From NCBI GenBank assembly GCA_903813345.2, contig CAIIXF020000003.1, positions 26,117,248 through 26,181,247 of the forward strand: a stretch of 64,000 bases of DNA. The letters are read 5' to 3'. The notes beneath the pieces are model-generated. The model searched no databases and was not told the DNA's origin. It worked only from the letters and a program-made list of their open reading frames with translations. The stretch is from Owenia fusiformis. Lineage: Eukaryota; Annelida; Polychaeta; Sabellida; Oweniidae. The translations under genes and the position numbers were made by a program. Of the stretch, positions 48,201 to 63,200 are shown piece after piece; within the stretch, counting starts at the first letter, position 1; the number at the start of each line of letters is the position of its first letter.

Positions 48201-51200
48201 ATATCATATTTTACCACTGATTACAAAAATACCGTTTTTATTTTCACATGTTATCCTATGAATATCATGCTAACTATGGAATAAGAGTGTAATACGTTTC
48301 ACTCAAGTATTAAGATCTGTATTCAGATCTTTAAACTAAAAAATATATTCAATTATATTTCAGCAAACTGTAATTCCTGGCCAATGCTTTCTGGTTTCCA
48401 TAGCTTACAGGACGGTTTGATGACATCTTCAAGTAATCTTAATAAAGATCACTCACCTAGGGAAGCTAGGATAGATGTCGGTATGTACTGGTACTTACAA
48501 CTCACTACACTTTAGATTTATGGTCGAAACAACTTAAGCTTGGAAAATAAAATAAATGTAATTTTAAAGCTATACATGAATAAGTACCAGTCTTTATTTA
48601 ATAAGGGTGTTATTTAACGCCCCATTGTAAAATTATATCTTGAGCCATTTGTAGTCGTAGATAAAATTGTAGAAAAATACTCGAAAAGCATCCAATATCT
48701 TATCTTTCAATCATCATGATACATACACCACGACAGATCATTTCTTCTCAGCCCTGAGATCATGTTCAGGTGAAACAGAAAGATGTTATGAGTATCAGAA
48801 TGTATTTAAATATCCAATAGTAAAATGGATACTTGAAACTGTATATAGAGGTTATTTAATGGGAGGGATGGAATATGGATTTTATTCCGAGGGAAAATAT
48901 GATATTGGCCAAGGAAAATATCATATTGACCGAGGGCGATAGCCCGAGTGTCAATATGATATTTTCTGAGGCCAATATCATATTTTCTCAAGGAATAAAT
49001 CCATATTCCATCACGACCATCAATAACCTATTTATTTCATAATATTTTTTTTTCAATTTTTGTATGTCATCATCCAATGATTGTGACATAAAATTATACA
49101 ATTTATCATATAACATTTTCAACTTTTATTATCAAGTTTTACTTAAAGAAAAGCGTAAAACTCAAGAGAAATTACCGGGAATATTTCTGATACGGGATCT
49201 GATACGGGATTTTTGCTGATACGGGATCCAATACGGGATCTGATACGGGATTTTGGCTGATACGGGATCTGATACGGGATTTTTCAAATAACACTTTTAT
49301 TCCCTGTTATTTTCCCAGGGAAAACATGTTATTATGGAATAAATGTTGTTATCGCATCATTTCATTATTCGTATCTATAATTTGAATTCAATAACTTATA
49401 ATCAATGCTAATAGGCGGGTGCAAGGACACCACAAAGGGTATTGAATATAAGGGGTTCAGAGCATGGACTGATGAAGGTTATACTTGTCAGCGTTGGGAC
49501 TCACAATACCCTCACAAACACAGTTACACAGACGCTTCAAAATACCCTGACGCAACCCTAGGCGATGCAAGCAATTATTGCCGGTTTGTTGTATTTTTGT
49601 ATTTAATAGTGTGACTTTTTTTATATACGTATTGCAAATATCAATGTAATAGTAGTACCTAACTCTCTTTAGTTTCTTCCTTTCTTCAGCCACAATTAGC
49701 TAATTGAGAAATAATATTGAAAATTGGTTTGATGAAAGAGCGCATTGCTAAAACACAAATCACTTTTAATCACAAGAACTGACCTATATTAAATTATGTC
49801 TTATAGTGTAGGAGTGGTATAATATATTGTTTATTTTCTCGTTATATCATGGTTTAGGATTGTTGGTATTTGTTTTTCTTATGAGTGGTGTGCTCTTAAA
49901 TGCCTTTTGCTGTGTTCTGTTACCTTGACACTGGTGCGTGTACATTGCGTGTACATTTTTTACATGTAGTTCTTGTTATTTAGAAACCCAGGGTCGGAAG
50001 AGGAGACAGAGGGACCATGGTGCTACACAACTAATCCAGATGTCAGGTGGAGATATTGCGGAATACCAATGTGTACCAGTAAGGAACTTTGAAAAATACT
50101 TTGTAATGATTAACATTTCGTACACTTTAGGGAATTTTGACGAGATTTTTAAAATCGCCTGGCCGTTGGTATAGATATAAAAGACTGTTTTATTGGTTCT
50201 TCTGAATAATTCGGCTCATTTTCATTTACGTTTATTTTTACCATAGGCCGAGGACCACCAGTGAGAGCTTGGATGCCAAACAGAGATGACAAGAACCAAT
50301 GGATCCAAGCGAATTTCATGCAAGAGATCTTAGTAAAAGGAATCATAGTCATGGCCCGACAAGATCAGCCGATGTGGGTTACAAAATACAAACTGCAATA
50401 TGGATATGACACGACTATCATAGAATGGTACCAAGATCCACCAGGAAGAATAAAGGTGATGAAAAAGTCCTTGCTTATATGAAACCCATAAGTGGGAGTT
50501 ACAAAACACGATCCTTTTTTCAGTCATACCCAACTATATCATATCCGTAGAAGAGGTATAGCACTATACAAGTAAATACAAGTTTATATAATGCCAATCT
50601 TTTTAACTCTAGATATTAGATGGAGTTTCTGTACAAAACACACCGAAGACTTCTATGCTTACAACACCATTTGAGGCCAGTTACGTACGACTATGGCCTA
50701 CAGCATGGAGTTCAAGAATCTCAGTTCGTTGGGAAATCTTAGGATGTATACCTGGTAAAATATCTTTAGTCCAAAGAACCTAATAATAAAAGTGTTCCAA
50801 TATTATTTTGAATACGTAATAACTCATACATCGCATATTGAGATATTCATACTTTTAAAGTACTTTGATTTGGGTATTTGCGTTTAACGTTCTTTGTCAT
50901 GTTAAGAAGACGGTAAGAGATTGGGAGAGAAAATAAAATTGAAAGGGACGGATGGATTCAGGATGAATAGTATGAGCAAGTTTACAAAACTTGATGTATT
51001 TTTAATTTATATGATCTATATTAAAACTACAAGTTCGATGTTTATAATTACGTATAGCCAAACCTATTCAATAAATATGTATTCAATTCAATGCATAATA
51101 TTTATGATATGTTCCAGAGGATTGTAAAGACGAATATCTAGTTACCGGCGACACAATTGTACCAGATGCTTTAATGACCGCGAGTTCAAACTGGGCCCCT

Positions 51201-54200
51201 AACCATGGACCATCAAATGCACGATTGCATAATGTGAAAGGTGGAGGACAGACAGGTGCGTGGTCTGCTGGTACTAACAATGCAGGCCAGTGGATTCAGG
51301 TTGATCTCCGTAATCTCATGCGTATCAAGGCTGTCGTCACACAAGGCAGGAGTGATTACGACCAGTGGATTACTCAGTTTAAGATAAGCTACAGTCTTGA
51401 TGGCACTAAATTTATTGACTACACACAGCCATACGGCTATAGCAAGGTTAGTAAATGATCAGTCCGGGTAGATACAAAGACACTATTACATTAAGCATTC
51501 AAAAATTCAATTTTCTCTTTACAAATTATGTTTAAATATTTGAATATATCCCGGATATATCTCCATTGTTAAACTATGGATCTGTATTTATCTAATATAT
51601 CAAAAAAAATCATTTTAATTTAATGAATAACATAAAAACATCACGAGATTACCTGTTATTTTTGTACTAGTTGCCATTCACTTTATCTTCATATAAAATG
51701 CAATTCATATATGTCCACTTTATTGCAGATATTTGATGGAAACGTTGACAGGAATACTCTAAAAATTAATGAGTTCAAGTCCCCATTCATAGCTCAAAAA
51801 GTTAGATTACTCCCAATATCTTGGAAAGGACATATTTCGTTGAGATGGGATTTGCGTGGATGCCTACCTGGTGAGTGTACATTTGGCCATTCTAAAGCTT
51901 GATTTTCTTTGATCATAATTTTAAAACATTTTAGTTTCTCATAGTGAGATGACCTCAAAGGTGACAAAAAATCAAAAGTACACATACCACTATGACACAA
52001 AACTTAACCATATTTCCGGGAACTGTATTTCAAATGACGTTAAAACAAAAATAGTAAACCAATATCATTCTCTCTCAAAATGTAAGTTAAACTGCAACAT
52101 GCTAAGGATCCAAGTTTACGAATAGGTTGTCAGCCTACACCTCGAGTTAAGGATGTAAGGGACAAGCAACTCAGAGCAAGTAGTAATTGGAATGCCAGAC
52201 ACGGACCAGGGAGGTCTAGACTTAACACCAAGCGTGAGGGAGGCCTGGTTGGTGCATGGTGCTCCAAACGAAATGACGGCAAACAATGGTTACAGGTAAA
52301 CATGTGGTCTGTTTACACAATTTAGATGTTATTTAATATATTACAAGATATTATTTTTAGTGGCCAGAGTGTGATGCGTTACTATTTTATTTCATTCAAT
52401 ATTAGATATTTAGTACATTTATCTGTTGTTACCCCTGTGTTGTCTAACCTACTATTATATTGGTGTGATATCATAGTAGCCGAGACAACACAAGTCCCAA
52501 GTCTGTATTTTTACTCTCATTTCTTCACTTTTAAGAGTTAAGTCATCATATTTTGCATGCATATTCCTTGAAGAAATCCTAACATAGAATTTTATTGGTT
52601 TCGATTATAATTTATTTGTTAAAAATCGAGAAACATTTGATTTGTATTGGTCCATAATCAGAATTATCCATTTTGTGTAACAAATGCAACATTTTGACGT
52701 CATTAATGAAAATTGAAGTTATTAATGATAGATACAATATGGTGTCTCTAATCTTATTGACAATAACTATCATCCTAGATATTTTTTGCCAGTCATCAGA
52801 TCATGCATTGGAAGAGTACCCCAATGAGAAATGCATTCATTGATTGTGGCAAGCAGTGAATTGGCAAAACAGTGGTGGAGTCACACCATTATTTTGCCGC
52901 ATTTTGGTGCTTAATTTCCCCTTTAAGATCGTTTGTTACTACTGTGATGTCACAATATATAGCATCTGACGTCATAATACGGGTACCAAATTAACGCACA
53001 CATGACAAGCTTAAAGATGATACCAAATATGTCATCATTCATTTGATTAAAATGGTTACTGGAATAAGCCCAAAGGGTATGCCACTCCCCTACCCCATCC
53101 ATTTTTCAGGAAATTAAAACACGCAAAAAATCTCAAATAATGTAGGCATCTTCAGGGGTCCTTTTTGGCCCCGTTTTATTTCAAATATCATGTTTCTGCA
53201 TACCATTTTTCTCGGATATGTCTCAATTACCCCAAAATAGATACACTTTTGCGGAAAAAGGAAACATGTGGTCAATTTGGAATTATTACACCAAAAGTAG
53301 TGATTTTTTATATAAAGTTAAAATAATGCATTTGTCGCTGAAAATGGCAAAATTTTGATTATAGACCAATCAGAATCAAATGTTTCTCTATTTTCAACAA
53401 ATAAGTTATAATCAAAACCAATAAAATTCTATGTTAGGATTTCTGCAAGGAATATGCATGCAAAATGTGGTGACTTAACTCTTAAAAGTGAAGAAATGAG
53501 AGTAAAAATACAGACTTGGGACTTGTGTTGTCTCGGCTACTACTTTATAATTGCATACGTCTCATTTCCATTTAGGTTGATTTCATGATACAATATAACG
53601 TAAGAGGTATAGCTACTCAAGGAAGAGCTGATAACAACCAATGGGTCACTGAATACAGACTTCATTATAGTACTCATGGACGGCAGTTCTACCCATATAG
53701 AGAAAACAATAAAATAAGGGTATGCTTCGTGTATTTCAATCTTGATATCATATTAAGAAATAAGTATAAGAAGTATTTACATCGGTATTATGGAGGTGTC
53801 ACCTTACTGAAACTATATAACTTGTTTTTATTTGAATGTAATAATCTATTTACAAGTACCGATCTTTTAATATACATTTCGATCAAATTAAAGAATTTCA
53901 TCCCAATCAAAAATAGCCCTTACTTTATACATATCATTGATTGTTGAGACAAGGTATTTGATTTCTCTCTAGAAAAACAACAAAACATTACCCTCATCAT
54001 TCTATTTTGTTTTAGTTATTTGATGGTAACTGGGACAGAAACACCATAAGAAAATACTATTTTGGAATTCCATTTGTTGCAAGAAAGGTGCGAATTTGGC
54101 CAACTAAATGGTTCAGACATACTTCACTAAGATGGGATGTATTTGGTTGCCCAGGTGAGTAATTAATCCATAACTACATGTAATGTTATGTTTGCCATTG

Positions 54201-57200
54201 TCAAGGTGAGTTATGAGCAATGCACATGTATATGACCATGAGGACATGATTCTCCATATGGATAAGAAATTGCTTGACATAACATAACGGACATAACAAT
54301 TTGAATTTTTCAACTTGCTTCAAATTGACCATTTTTGTAAAAATCATTTCCAAGTTCTCGGGAGCTCAAATCTGACCTTAGCTTTGAGATTTGACCTTTG
54401 CTAGACCTTCAGTGACCTTCAACTTGAAAATTTTACAGATGCAAGAGAAGTAAGTGACAAGATCTGATTAGCTTTTATATCACTGTGTGTGCCTCAAAGA
54501 GATTTTGGTATACCCATCTATTTTGACATTGTATTTATTCATATCATTTACATTTTATAATTTAGCCTCTACCGCCGGTGTTCCTATTGGCTGCTTTGCT
54601 GATAATCCAAAGAACAGAGATTTACCATTTGTACCACTTGGTAATGTCGGAGGTCTTACACAACGAGTGTGTGTCAAACATTGCTTCGATAGGGTGCGTC
54701 GACAATATTACATTATATACATTATATTCATATAAGGCAATACTTATGGTAATACAAGTTTATGGTTGCTGCAATTAAGCATATGGCATAAATTAGAGAT
54801 ATAAATCTTGGCAATATTCACAAAGATAGTTAAAATAGAATATTCCTTGTCGATGTGTCCAAATTATTCACATGACACAATAATATTGTTAAATAATTTT
54901 TAACAATATCAATTTCTATTAGGTTATGTTCATTTGACAATTGACCACGCACATATTCATATTCGCGTGATATGTTTTACATGCAGGGTTACCATTATGC
55001 TGGTGCGCAAAATGGCAAGAACTGTTACTGTGGCAATTCCTATGGAAGATACGGACCAAGTACTAAATGTAACAAGAAATGTCCTGGTGAACCAGAGGCT
55101 AATTGTGGAGGAGTAAACGTAAACTTCGTTTATGGCACTGGCATAAGTAAGTGATGGAGGTGTAAAAATTGATGTTGGCATTTGTTCGTGTATATCATAT
55201 TACGTTACAATGAAATACCACATCAAAAGCAATATATTTTCGAACGTATATGACCAATCAATCAATATATTATGTAGATCACATCAATAAAATTGTGTAT
55301 AATTTGTAAGTGTATTTTTTTTATAAAATTCAATACTGGAGTTTTAGGTATGTAAATCTTAACGCGCTCATCAACATTTGAACCACTTCGTACTTTTGTA
55401 TTTAAGATTTTAACTTACATATAATCAAGTTTTGCAATATTTATGTTCTCTTGACAGGTTCTGAAGATGAGCGCTGTATGCCTGGGTGGGTAGATTACGA
55501 AGATACTTGCTATTCTGTCATGCAAACAAAAAGTACATGGACTGATGCTCAGAATGACTGCAAGGTCACTTACGGTGGAGATCTCGCTACTATCAATAAC
55601 TTTGAGACCCAGGCTATGATCACCAGCCTCGTTGGACCAAGTATGTGATAACACTCTACTATACCTTGCATTTGGTATTCATGAGCAACCCATTTGGCTT
55701 ATTAGTAATAATTATGTTATTTGTTTTTATTTGTCTGTTCCTTAATATTAATGGTTTGTCGGTTGACAGTTAGATGTTAATAAGGTACTTTCAAAAATAT
55801 ACTAAACAATGCAATTAGACAAACAGAGTATCTTATGCATTTCTAGATGTTAGATATAATAGAGTGTATAATTCATTTGCAAGAATAAGCAACCGCCTTT
55901 GACATATTTTATATAATGAATTATAAAATGATGCGAGTCAGTCTTATCACTGTATCATAACTGATGGTACCCATGTCTTTGGTACTACCAATTTTATTTT
56001 ACTGTTTAACAATGATTTTTGACGTCAATATTTTTTTTATTTTCAACATTTTTCACAGACTTGAATGAAGACTCATGTCTTGTGATTTTCAGATTGTATT
56101 TAAATGGTTTCTTAAATGCGTTAGACAAGGCTCCTTTGTGCTTTAGATCTTAGTTAAAATGAATAATTATGAGGTTCTATTCTAGTAACTTGTGACTAGT
56201 AAAAATTCACCTCCATGCACAGTCATATACTAGTCTGTAAAATAACATGCTTTCTTTTCTATTTCAGTGAGACAGATGGTCTGGATTGGTATGAATGATT
56301 TAAATTTTAAGAACTTCTACGAATGGGTTGACCAGACGCCTGTCCTCTATACAAACTGGAGACCAGCCGAACCTAACAACCACAGAGGCCAAAATGAACG
56401 CTGTGTCGTTATGGGAAGTGTAAGTGTACATGTAGAATAGCAACACACTAATGTACTAACTTCCTACCTATTTAACATATTGAAATCTCCCATGTTGCTA
56501 ATTTGGGGAATTCATTTTTTAACTGATTAGATTAATTAATTGATTTTTGTATCTGGTGTGATGGGATATATCTTGCTGTAAAACTATTTGTTTTGCCCAC
56601 TGTGTATCCAAGCCGTGTCCACCATCCGCCCCATGGTATTCACACGACGACGAAGGGCGAACGGTGAAAAGCGTGACATCCATAATAGCTAAACTTCTTC
56701 TATTTAACACACTCAAACATATACACAATCAAAATTGATGCGTGACATCTCTTTGATATTAACATGACCATTATCTTTTTAGAATGGGAAATGGAACGAT
56801 GCCATGTGTGATAAGAGAAAGTATTGGTACTTGTGTCAAACGCAGAAACAGATTTTACCAACCCCCAGTGGAGCTCCTCCTGTTGATGACAGATGTGATG
56901 GTGTAAGAGATTTTGAACATTTAATTTCACTTTCAATATTGCACCTGGAAATTGCTATATTGTCATCTTGCCCGGCTAGAGAGCGATGGGTGCTATAAGA
57001 ACAAGACAACTGTTCACCTATTTACTTGGGTACCAAATATATGATTGATATTAATATGTTTGATTCAAATTCTTTCATAGCGTACCATGTTTTACTACAG
57101 GGATGGCTTGGCTACTCCTATTCCTGCTATTCATTCCTTAATGTTAACAAGAGGACGTGGCAACAGGCTAACCAGTATTGCAAGAGTCTGAAGGCAACTT

Positions 57201-60200
57201 TAGTCCGAATCAATAACAGGTATCTCCTCACTTATTCCTAACAATGGGTTTATGTCATACGACTATGGTTGCACATAGCTCTATATTATGAAGATTAGAC
57301 TTGTCAAAAGTACAATGTCGGATGGACCTCTTGCAACTTCTAAAAAAATCACAAGTGCTAATTTCAAAATAAAAATGTTATTGTAATTTACTTGAGGTAC
57401 GAAAATGCCTTCCTTACTGCGCAACTGAATTCGATGACTGGGGAATTCTGGACAGATCTCACTGACAAGGCTAAACCTGGAACATACCAGTGGAGTAATG
57501 GACACTCATATATTCCATATACACATTGGGCTAAAGGAGAACCAGATGACAGCAAGGGGCAGTGTGTTACCCTTGGTAAGACTCGACTTGGATCGATGAT
57601 TATCGATATATTTTGAGAATATTCAAATAATATTTATTTTAATATTAGCTGATTGCCTAGGAGGGACTGATTTTAATGAATATTTGTTGATATACATATT
57701 TTAGAAATATTATGTTTAATGTTTAGGCTCCAAGCGTTTGGCTGGCCTTTGGTATGATAGAAACTGTGGTATAAAGCGGGGCCTGGTATGTGAGAAACTA
57801 CGTCGAGGCTTTACCTCCCCTGCCATGCCTACCCCCACTGTAATAACCGCACCGTGTGCTGCTGGCTGGAGCGACTATTTACTAGGAAGTTATTGCTATA
57901 AGGTTAACATGATATGATACGATATAATTTAATTTATAAAATACGATATTGTATTAAATTATATAATAATATGGTTTAATTTGTGTTATGTTACGACATT
58001 GATGAATGAAGAGTATTATGGTTATATCTGATTATATCAGTACATAGGTATGATATGACATGATATTATGTAATTTCAGGTGAGTGCGGTTCTTCCAAAC
58101 TACCGTCTCAACTGGCTAGATGCCAGAAAGAACTGTATAGATCAAGGGGCTGAACTAGCAAGTTTCCACGATGATGATGAGCATGACTTTGTCTACAAGA
58201 ACTTTATATTGTAAGTAGTCATTTTGGTTGATAGTAATAAGGCATTTACATTCATTTTGACCACGTTTTGAGCATTATATGTAAATGCACTGTTGCACAT
58301 CAAACGTTTCAGAGTAATGACACTAGGGGTATAATTAACAAAATTGATAAAATTGTTAATTATAAGCATCTTTGTAAGTGTTTGGCATTTGATCATTGTC
58401 AACAACATTTGTTAGATGAATAGTACATAAGATTTCCAACAAAATTCAGAGCCTCGTTCTTTCATGATGATTATAATTTCAGTGGCGAAAGTGATGAGCC
58501 ATTATGGATTGGTTTGAATAACCGTGACACGGAAGAAGGTACGGCATAGCAGACACTTAACTTAATTATTGTTAATATTACTCAATCAGCATAATCCCAT
58601 TAAATAATACTGATATCATGCTCACGTTTGTAAGAGCATTGGAAGTTGTAATTGCATATTTTGAATGGTATTGATGTCGATTAATTTTTGTTTTCCAGGT
58701 CACAAATGGAGTGATGGTAGCTCTGTTACATATACCAATTGGGCGGACGGTGAACCGAATAACTGGGGTGACCGAGGTAAACTATGTTAATGTTATATAT
58801 CGGGTAAAATAACTCAAGTCAGAACAATTTTCTCTTTCGGAATATTGAATAACCAATTATGATTACTAATGGCAATTGTAAACAACAAAACAACAACAGC
58901 AACAACAACCTCTATAAATGTTTATTGAACTAAGAACAATTAAAATCACAATTCTCTCTGCCAATGAAACTATAAAAGCAGCACAAATGAAAAAACATGT
59001 AAGAAGTAGGGCTTGTTTAGAAGATTATGATTTATTATAGAAAACTGTGTTGAAATGAAGAACAGTGACGGCAAATGGAACGATATGAATTGTGGTCGCA
59101 CAAGAAATTGGGTCTGTAAGATACAGAAAGGAATTACACCAATAGATGTCACAACTGTGAGTCCGCCCTCAGCTGGGCCCCCGGGAAGTTGTTACCCTGA
59201 TAACGATGACTGGAAATTTTATAATGGATACTGCTATTATGTTGGGAAAGGTATGTTTTCTGGAAGAAAGATGAGTATACTTAACTTGTGGATGGACTTC
59301 CATTTAAATGTGTTGAGAAAGTTTACAAAGTATATTGTGAAGTCCTCAATATTTCATAGATAAACGATGTTGTTAACTTGGGTCTTAGCTTTAACACTTT
59401 AAGATATGTCGTTCAACTACCGTGAAAGCCCAAATTTTCAAGGTGCCCTAATTTTCACTATATTCGCTGAAGAGGCTTAAACGCATACATAAAGTAACAT
59501 ATCTGCTATATCCGCATGTCACATTGTAAGTAGGAATGCATTGTTACAGGTGGAGATGAGGAAAACCTAGAGTTTATGAATGCCCATGGATGGTGTCGTT
59601 CAAATGGTGGCGCACTTGCGTCTATTCATTCCCAAGAGGAGCAAGATTTCCTTTGGGGTTTAATAAGACCAACAAGCTTTGAAAAAGTATATATTGGCTT
59701 GAATGAATTAGATCAAAATGGATGGCTGTAAGTGGAGTTTCATATATATCACATAATCTTAATTTCTTAAACGTTCGTTTGAATAATATATTGGGAATAT
59801 ATAAGGAGATGAACGTGTAGTGATCATTTTGACTACAAGCACAAAACACGTTTACTTCATGATTATATAATCGTTTTTCATGTATATCTATGATACTAAA
59901 GTGTATGCTGAAATATATGCTGCCCATGTGTACCAGTAAATTCAAAAATCATCCAGCAGGTTTAGTCAGAATTAAGATACAGTGTTTATTAGAATCTCAT
60001 CTGCAATTTTGAATGAGAAGCAACATTTTTACACGGGTGTAAGTGTAGCATGTTTCCATTTCTACAGATGGATTGATCGTACGCCTACCGATTACGTCAA
60101 CTGGAATAAAGGCGAACCGAATGACTGGGGTGGAGCCGAACGTTGTGTAAACATGTATTCAAAGACAGGTACGCACTAGTGATAACCCAGTTCTATCCTC

Positions 60201-63200
60201 ATAATTAAAATTGTGAATTAGGGATAGAGTACCAAAAGAAGGGAAGAGTATCACAAACACAGAGAGGACAATAAACCTCAAAATGTCCAAACTATTATTA
60301 GATCTGACATAGGAAGTACTAATGTCGTCACCACTTCCTCGATTAATAGGAAAATAATATCAAAATATCCAAAAACGTCTAAAATTCTAAAATGGTAACA
60401 ATAAATCCAAAATAATTGAATTTCAAAAATTTTAAATGAGCTGCACAAAGTTTTAAAATGATAGTAAGTGTATGTCTTTTACACGGATACGTTATTCCTA
60501 TTTCAGCTGAAGGTGCTTTTTGACATGTAAACGTAATGATCTTGTTCAAAACTAACAATTGTGCATTTATAGGTTATTGGAACGATGAACAATGCAACAT
60601 GCCCCACTCATTTATTTGCAAGAAGTCAAAAGGTAGCACTCCAGCTCCACCCACACCACCTCTTTCTCTACCAGGAAATTGCCCCACTGGCTATCTGACA
60701 TTCGGCATCAGATGTTTCAAGTTAGTTGGTAAAGATCAGTCAACTTGGACAAATTGGACAGATGCAAGGGCACAGTGCCAAAAAGAAGGAAGTGGATATG
60801 ACTTGGCATCCATAAAGAGTCCCCAGGCACAAGGTACACGGTTTTTTGAACCATATTGAACACTGTTCCAAGAAGGGTGTATTTATCGTTAAGACTGACC
60901 AAAAATTAGTATTGTAGTTTTGATTGGAGAAGCGACCAAAATTTAGTTTTAAAGCTCATGTTTATTTTAATGAAATTGACTAAATGTTTCCCCGAATTAG
61001 CTATTCTAGATTAAGTTTTATTATATATTTCTATACTATGATGATGAAGAACCAAATACGTTCTAATTAAGTGCTGAATATGTTTAAAGCCAACTTAGAT
61101 TTACATTTTTGTATTTTTAGCATTTTTAACAGCACAGATGGTTGACATGCCTACAGCTGTGTGGATTGGAATGAGCCGCCATTTTACTAAGAAATTCTTT
61201 TGGATCAATAATGAACTGGTCACCTATACAAACTGGAATAACGGAGAGCCTAATGGAGATGACAGAGTATGTAAAGTGCACGAATTAGTATTGTTACTTT
61301 CATTAGTTGAGCAGGAACTGCAAAACCTCCCACAGTCCGCTGAATAAAAATTGGTCTATTGTATTGTCTCTTTATTCCCTTCCTGTCTTTGAATCATGGG
61401 ATGTATGCTCGAGAAGGAATCCTCAAAATGGTCGCAATTATATTGTCATCAGCTTAGTTATATGTCACAAAAACGCTGACATCCAATACGATGCACTTGA
61501 ATAAATGCATGCTATTATAAAATGCTTTATTGTTTGATAAAGACAAATCCTTTTCAGTTCAATATCATTTAATTTTTGAAAACGTTTTTCAGGAAGAATG
61601 TGCTGAGATGTTGGATGAACCTTACCACGCTGGAAAGTGGAATGATGTTCCATGTGATGTCAAATTAGGATATGTGTGCCAAACATTCAAAAGTATGTGG
61701 ACAATTAGTCATGGTAAATGCCATTAGATAATAAAGTGGAATTTCCAGCACTTCATTTTCGAAAAGTATTGTGTTATTTACCTTATCAGTTCCTACCAGG
61801 TACGAATGATGGATTGTTCAGTTTAACCGTCACAATCTATAAGGACTTTGATAAACGGTCACGTTGTTTAGCACCACTCATTCATTAAAATTCATTAAAT
61901 CTCTCATTTTAGTTCGCTCAATTCCCAATCCGCCACCAACTCCTCCCAATAGCTGTGGAACTGATTTCTATCCGCACGGAAACGGCTGTTACTCTCTCAT
62001 AAGAGGAACGCGAAATTGGGATATGGCAGACTCGTATTGTAAACAGAGGGGAGGTAATATCGCATCCATTGTGACACAATTCGAGCAGGCGTTCATCTGG
62101 TCTATGATACAGACAGAGGACCTCAGACTTGATGTCTGGATTGGACTGAGTGATAAAATGGTAAGTTTTGTACCATTGATATATGTCGGTGTTCGAGGGA
62201 ATATGAACAATTTACGAAATTATTACCAAGGACACCTTCCTTTTTATTATGAATAAGGTAATCATACAACATCTACATGAGGAACTTATATAATATTGGT
62301 CAATTAATCATCCTACATCCACCTTGTTTAGATCATCCAGTGCAATAATAACTTTTTAAATAAAAAATTAGTTATTTATTTTTGGATTAACTATAGTAAC
62401 ACTAATTGGACAATAATCAATTCAGAGAAATCTTATTAATTAAGTAATTAAGTCCTATTGAAAACTTGTCTCTGCTCTGGTCAGGTTCCTGGTACATACA
62501 GATGGTCGGACAGATGGCCTGTTTTGTTTACGAAATGGGGCAAAAATGAACCAAAGGCAACACAGCAATGCGTTGTGATGGACTATGCTACATCCACATG
62601 GAAGACGGCTCCTTGCAATCAACAGTTCCCAGTTGTATGCAAAATTACAACAGGTATGTGTTAAATATTATTGACTACTATAATGATAGTGTTAGACACA
62701 AAAGCTAATTGATTATTTACAAGCAATGGTACTTATCTAGTGTATTATACTATACAATTAAACCCTTTTGTTTAGATTAGTTTTATTTGGCCTGAGTATA
62801 TTATCTATTTTTGCCTTATCCTTTACCGTCATAAACATGTACTTTACATTTTCATCATTTCATTTGAAGACCAACCGCCATATATTCCATCTCCTGGCAA
62901 CGGTCAGTGCCCGGATGACGACGGCGAGGACTGGGCCAATTTCAATGGCTACTGCTATGCCTTCAAACAGGACTCCAGCAAAAACTTCGCTGAAGCAAAC
63001 TTCGACTGTCAACTACTAAATGCTGAACTGACAACTATTCACAGCGAAGACGAGAACCATTTTATTGGACTCCATATGCAACAAAATTCTGGCGCTGCTG
63101 TTTGGATTGGCATGATGAGATCAAGATCAGGTATTAATCTGTTAACAATTGATTTTTCCAATTGACTTTAGTCAACTATAATTCACTAACTAAGTACAAC

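Noticed and set aside
55415-55654. Minus-strand frames across lectin exons (for example 55,415-55,654 and 63,343-63,612)
   Set aside because: They are antisense shadows of well-supported CTLD exons with no domain of their own.
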